DNA of 64,000 nucleotides, taken from Devosia subaequoris. Its GTDB lineage: Bacteria > Pseudomonadota > Alphaproteobacteria > Rhizobiales > Devosiaceae. A program made the position numbers and the translations under genes. This document shows, one piece after another, positions 60,797 through 64,000 of this stretch (position 1 is the first letter of the stretch; each line of letters starts with the position of its first letter). The stretch lies in assembly GCF_014197055.1 (NCBI RefSeq), contig NZ_JACIEW010000001.1, positions 62,001 through 126,000 of the forward strand. The letters are read 5' to 3'. The notes beneath the pieces were generated by a model. That model made no database searches. It had not been told where the DNA came from and saw nothing but the letters and a program-made list of their open reading frames with translations.

Positions 60797-61843
60797 TCAG
60801 CCTATCGTGCGCTTGAGCACATCGAGCCAATTCTCGAGCGCGATCTTGCGGACCAGTTGCTCGCCATAGCCCTTGTCGAGCAAGGCCTGAAGCAGCTTGG
60901 GGACGCCGGTGATGTCGCCAATTTCCGCCGGCATCATGGCGCCATCAAAATCGCTGCCCAGGGCCACCCCGTCTTCCCCCAATGCCTCCACAAGCGCATC
61001 GATATGGCGGACCATAAGATCAATGGGCGTGTCGGCAAGAAAGCGACCGTCGGGGCGGAGGAAGCCGGTGGCGAAGTTGAGGCCAACAACGCCGCCGCTC
61101 TCTCGGATTGCCGCCAACTGCCAATCGGTCAAATTGCGTGTGCAGGGACTGATGGCGTGGACATTGGAATGGGTAGCGACGAGCGGCTTGCTGGAGATGG
61201 CCGCGACATCGCGAAAACCGGCGGCGTTGAGGTGGCTGAGGTCGATGAGGACGCCGCGCTGATCGCAAAGGCGCACCAGTTCCTTGCCCGCATCGCTCAA
61301 CCCCGGTCCAATATCGGGATCGGCATTGTGGCGAAACGGAACGCCGGTGCCAAAGGCATTGGCGCGGCTCCAGGTGATGCCGATTGACCTCAGGCCGGCG
61401 CCATGAAGGACCTCAAAGGCGCGGAAATTTGTGTCGATGGCCTCGGCGCCCTCGATGTGAAAGATGGCTGCCAGCTTCTCTTGCGCAATTGCTGCACGCA
61501 GGTCAGCGACTGTGCGGCAGACTTTCAGCGCGCCGGCGCGCTCGAGTTGGAAGAGCAGAGCGGCCATGCCGAAGGTCGATTGCTGGGCGTCGGCGAGGTC
61601 GAGTTGCGGAGGCAATTCGCCCTTGGCGTGGTCCGGCGCGGCGGCAATCTGGGCGATGTGGGCCTTGAGCGGTGGTGGGAACATGGCGAAGAAGCCGCCT
61701 GCCATGCCCGCAGATTGGGCACGGGGCAGGTCGATGTGACCCTCCTGGCCCCCTTTGATGAACATGTCCAGCTTGTCTTCGCGGACATGATCGAGCAGGC
61801 GCAGCAAAGTGTCGTTGTGACCGTCAAAAAATGGAATGGTCAC
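60797..61843 (-). CDS. Membrane dipeptidase (renal dipeptidase family, peptidase M19)
   Basis: 348 residues. Zinc site FDGHNDTLLRLL at the N-terminus, IFHIEGAEAI with the bridging Glu (about 131), LIDLSHLNAAGF and VATHSNVHAI with metal His, and ALGSDFDGA near 297. No signal peptide, so probably cytoplasmic here. It hydrolyses dipeptides, including some D-amino acid dipeptides. Overlaps the pyrC-like stop by four bases, so the three minus-strand genes pyrB, pyrC-like and dipeptidase form an operon. Confidence 0.92.
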   Translation of the reverse strand: MTIPFFDGHNDTLLRLLDHVREDKLDMFIKGGQEGHIDLPRAQSAGMAGGFFAMFPPPLKAHIAQIAAAPDHAKGELPPQLDLADAQQSTFGMAALLFQLERAGALKVCRTVADLRAAIAQEKLAAIFHIEGAEAIDTNFRAFEVLHGAGLRSIGITWSRANAFGTGVPFRHNADPDIGPGLSDAGKELVRLCDQRGVLIDLSHLNAAGFRDVAAISSKPLVATHSNVHAISPCTRNLTDWQLAAIRESGGVVGLNFATGFLRPDGRFLADTPIDLMVRHIDALVEALGEDGVALGSDFDGAMMPAEIGDITGVPKLLQALLDKGYGEQLVRKIALENWLDVLKRTIG

Positions 61844-63138
61844 GCCGCGTCCTCATGCACGAATACGCTCTCGCCCCCGACCAGGGTGCGCATGATCTTA
61901 CCCTGCATGCGGGCGTCCTCGAAACTGGTATTGCGCGAGCGGGAGCGGAAGCTCTTCTCGGTGACCTGCCAGGGATAGTCGAGATCGATAAGGATCAGAT
62001 CTGCCGGAGCGCCCCGGGCGATGCGCCCGGATTCGAGGCCGAGGATCTCAGCAGGCCGGCAGGTCATGGCGCGCAATATGGTCATCAACTCGACATCACC
62101 GGAATGGACCAGTCGCAGCGCAGCGGACAGCAAGGTCTCCAGACCGATTGCGCCGTTGGAGGCTTCCGCGAAGGGCTGGCGCTTCACCTCGGTATCCTGG
62201 GGGTCGTGGTCTGAGTGGATGGTGTCGATGGTGCCGCTGCGCAGCGCCTCGATCATGGCTTGCCGGTCGTCTTCGCTGCGCAGGGGCGGGGTGAGCTTGA
62301 AATAGGTGCGGTAACGGCCGATGTCGTTTTCGTTCAGGCACAGATGGTTGATCGAGATACCAGCGGTAACCTTGTCGTTGCGCGTCTTGGCAGCTTTGAG
62401 CAGCTCGGCCGATCCGGCGGTCGAAATCTGGCCGGCGTGATACCGCACCCCGGTCAGCGCAGCTAATTGGAGGTCGCGAGAAAGTGGGATGGTTTCGGCC
62501 TCGCGCGGGATGCCCCTCAGGCCAAGAACGGTGGCGAACAGGCCTTCATTCATCACGCCATCACCCACGAGTTCGGCGTCGGCGAGGTGGTGGACAAAGG
62601 GCAGGTCGAAATTGGCGGCGTAGCCCATGGCGCTGCGGAGCAGTGACGTCGACTGGATGGACTGGGCGCCATCCGTCAGACAGACCGCCCCGGCGTCCTT
62701 GAGTAGGCCATACTCGGTGATTTCCTTGCCCTGAAGCCCTTTGGTAATGGCGGCAGCGGGCAGGACGCGTGCGGGCGATTGGGCCTGGGCGCGGCGGATG
62801 AGAAAGTCGACCAGGGCACCATCATCGACTGTGGGTGTGGTGTCCGGCATCATTACGAAGCTGGTGACGCCTCCGGCGACCGCTGCTGCGCCGGCAGAGG
62901 CGAGGGTTTCGCGATATTCCTTGCCGGGTTCCCCGACAAAGACACGCATGTCGATCAGGCCGGGTGCCAGAACCAGCCCGCGCGCGTCCAGCAGCTCAGC
63001 TCCATCGGGGACGCCAACGGGTCCGCCGATGGCGAGATCGCCAATGCGGCCATCTTCGACCAGCACTGCTCCGAGCTGGTCAGTCCCGGAGGCCGGGTCA
63101 ATGATCCTGGCATTTTCGATAATGAAGGGGCGCGTCAT
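61840..63138 (-). CDS. Dihydroorotase homologue lacking the metal-binding HxH (pyrC'-type)
   Basis: 432 residues of amidohydrolase fold, dihydroorotase class I. Where active enzymes have D-x-H-x-H, this protein has D63-M-R65-V-F67, so both metal histidines are replaced. The later DHAPH-type motif reads SDHDPQ. It is therefore probably catalytically inactive, like the PyrC' partner that holds PyrB dodecamers together in Pseudomonas-type ATCases. Overlap of four bases with pyrB supports stoichiometric production. A separate active dihydroorotase should exist elsewhere in the genome. Confidence 0.88.
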   Translation of the reverse strand: MTRPFIIENARIIDPASGTDQLGAVLVEDGRIGDLAIGGPVGVPDGAELLDARGLVLAPGLIDMRVFVGEPGKEYRETLASAGAAAVAGGVTSFVMMPDTTPTVDDGALVDFLIRRAQAQSPARVLPAAAITKGLQGKEITEYGLLKDAGAVCLTDGAQSIQSTSLLRSAMGYAANFDLPFVHHLADAELVGDGVMNEGLFATVLGLRGIPREAETIPLSRDLQLAALTGVRYHAGQISTAGSAELLKAAKTRNDKVTAGISINHLCLNENDIGRYRTYFKLTPPLRSEDDRQAMIEALRSGTIDTIHSDHDPQDTEVKRQPFAEASNGAIGLETLLSAALRLVHSGDVELMTILRAMTCRPAEILGLESGRIARGAPADLILIDLDYPWQVTEKSFRSRSRNTSFEDARMQGKIMRTLVGGESVFVHEDAA

Positions 63139-64000
63139 GGTTGGTTCCTTGCCGGCAGCAGGGCATCAAGCACGGCCATACGGACCGCCACGCCCATTTC
63201 GACCTGATCTGTGATCACCGCGCGGGCGCTATCGGCAATGGCCGGGTCGATCTCGACGCCGCGGTTCATCGGGCCGGGATGCATGACGATGGCGTCGGGC
63301 CTGGCGCATGCCAGCTTGGCTTCGTCGAGGCCATAGAAGCGGTAATATTCGCGCACCGAGGGGATCATCTTGCCATTGGCCCGTTCGTGCTGCAGCCGCA
63401 GCATCATGACCACGTCGACGCCTCTGAGCCCCTCTTCCATGTTGGTGAAGACCTCTGTCGCCAGATGTTCGATGCCCGCAGGGAGCAGGGTGCGCGGGGC
63501 GATGACACGGGTGCGGACATTCAGCGCGCCGAGTAGGAGCAGGTTCGAGCGGGCAACGCGGGAATTGGCTATGTCGCCGCAGATGGCGACGGTCAGGCCT
63601 GCAAGCGTTCCCTTGTGGTTACGGATGGTCAGGGCGTCGAGCAGCGCCTGTGTGGGATGCTCGTGTGCGCCGTCACCTGCATTGACGACCGAACAACCGA
63701 CCTTCTGGCTGAGGAGTTCGACGGCACCGGCCGCCGAGTGGCGTACCACCAGCACGTCGGGGCGCATGGCATTGAGCGTGGCGGCCGTATCTATGAGCGT
63801 CTCGCCCTTGGAAACGGACGAGGTCTTGACCGACATGTTGACCACCAGCGCGCCAAGTCGCTTGCCGGCAATCTCGAAGGAAGACTGGGTTCGGGTCGAG
63901 GGTTCGAAGAAAAGATTGATCTGGGTTTTTCCCGAAAGCGCCGGGAGCGATTTTCGCTCCTGGCGGGAAATGTCGATCATCCGTTCGGAGCGGTCGAGCA
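63135..64000 (-). CDS. pyrB: Aspartate carbamoyltransferase catalytic subunit (N-terminus outside window)
   Basis: 288 residues visible; the reading frame is open to the window edge, and the N-terminal 25-30 residues lie outside. Carbamoyl-phosphate motif [13 protein letters not shown], loop [11 protein letters not shown] (80s loop), [22 protein letters not shown] and [10 protein letters not shown] with the 240s loop end are present. It condenses carbamoyl phosphate and aspartate, the committed step of pyrimidine synthesis. No pyrI-type regulatory gene is visible; the downstream partner is the inactive dihydroorotase homologue. An internal ATG at 63980 is not the real start. Confidence 0.95.
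   Translation of the reverse strand, partial: LDRSERMIDISRQERKSLPALSGKTQINLFFEPSTRTQSSFEIAGKRLGALVVNMSVKTSSVSKGETLIDTAATLNAMRPDVLVVRHSAAGAVELLSQKVGCSVVNAGDGAHEHPTQALLDALTIRNHKGTLAGLTVAICGDIANSRVARSNLLLLGALNVRTRVIAPRTLLPAGIEHLATEVFTNMEEGLRGVDVVMMLRLQHERANGKMIPSVREYYRFYGLDEAKLACARPDAIVMHPGPMNRGVEIDPAIADSARAVITDQVEMGVAVRMAVLDALLPARNQP

Noticed and set aside
63980-63982. ATG at 63980-63982 as the start of pyrB
   Set aside because: The frame stays open upstream to the window edge and PyrB needs an N-terminal segment before this Met, so the gene is cut by the window.
1-64000. CRISPR arrays, insertion sequences, prophage or integrase genes
   Set aside because: None seen: no regularly spaced repeats, transposase motifs or phage structural genes anywhere in the window.

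Overview
The window looks like ordinary chromosome of an alphaproteobacterium in the order Hyphomicrobiales; a Devosia-like genus is my guess from gene content and was not tested. Support comes from high GC, a divK-pleD-rpmG neighbourhood, the aroQ-accB-accC-aat block with DUF2155 and NDUFA12 genes nearby, clpS-clpA, an RNase E with an acidic insert in its S1 domain, a ScfR-family regulator, and a good match to an EcfG general-stress promoter. I see no insertion sequence, prophage, integrase, CRISPR array or rRNA. One tRNA gene (Leu, anticodon CAA) is present.

Layout. 1-4485 (minus): a HAAT-type ABC transporter (Tat-exported binding protein, two permeases, ATPase, start of a second ATPase). 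4677-9660 (plus): a divergent ScfR regulator, a receiver-only response regulator, a small two-helix membrane protein and an SLC5-transporter/histidine-kinase fusion. 9665-16522: K+ channel with zinc ribbon, FecR protein, glycosyltransferase, FliK-like/FlhB-tail pair, DUF2076, cell-wall hydrolase and small membrane proteins. 16525-22936: nucleosidase, DUF2934 peptide, two MFS transporters, a VWA-like/J-domain pair, NDUFA12, DUF2155. 23082-27841 (minus): APH(3')-II-like phosphotransferase, aat, accC, accB, aroQ, DsbA-like protein. 27992-36754: aminotransferase, GNAT, RNase E, then amidase and PBP1A. 36837-43630: tRNA-Leu, MATE pump, D,D-carboxypeptidase, clpS-clpA. 43682-47768 (minus): a decayed DUF1275 gene, HIT protein, FemAB-like protein, RidA, DinB. 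47770-50607: DUF3572, divK, pleD, a structured intergenic element, rpmG. 50721-58000: DUF3052-like, DUF983, RNase R, plsY, dprA, murB, aldo/keto reductase. 58094-64000: topA, dipeptidase, a metal-site-deficient dihydroorotase homologue and pyrB (cut by the window end).

The most interesting region is 4485-9660. The ScfR-type regulator carries, between its DNA-binding and sensor parts, a segment that resembles the HisKA dimerisation/phosphoacceptor hairpin of the histidine kinase encoded three genes downstream, including a histidine at the aligned phosphoacceptor position. Between them lies a receiver domain with no output domain. I infer, without proof, that transport-coupled SLC5-kinase signalling could reach the regulator through this receiver, and that the regulator controls the divergent ABC transporter through palindromes in the shared intergenic region. 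Other items worth a look: a multi-hairpin element between pleD and rpmG, the chromosomal APH(3')-II-like gene overlapping aat, an E. coli-type MurB beside dprA, the pseudo-dihydroorotase, and a predicted EcfG promoter ahead of a small membrane-anchored protein.
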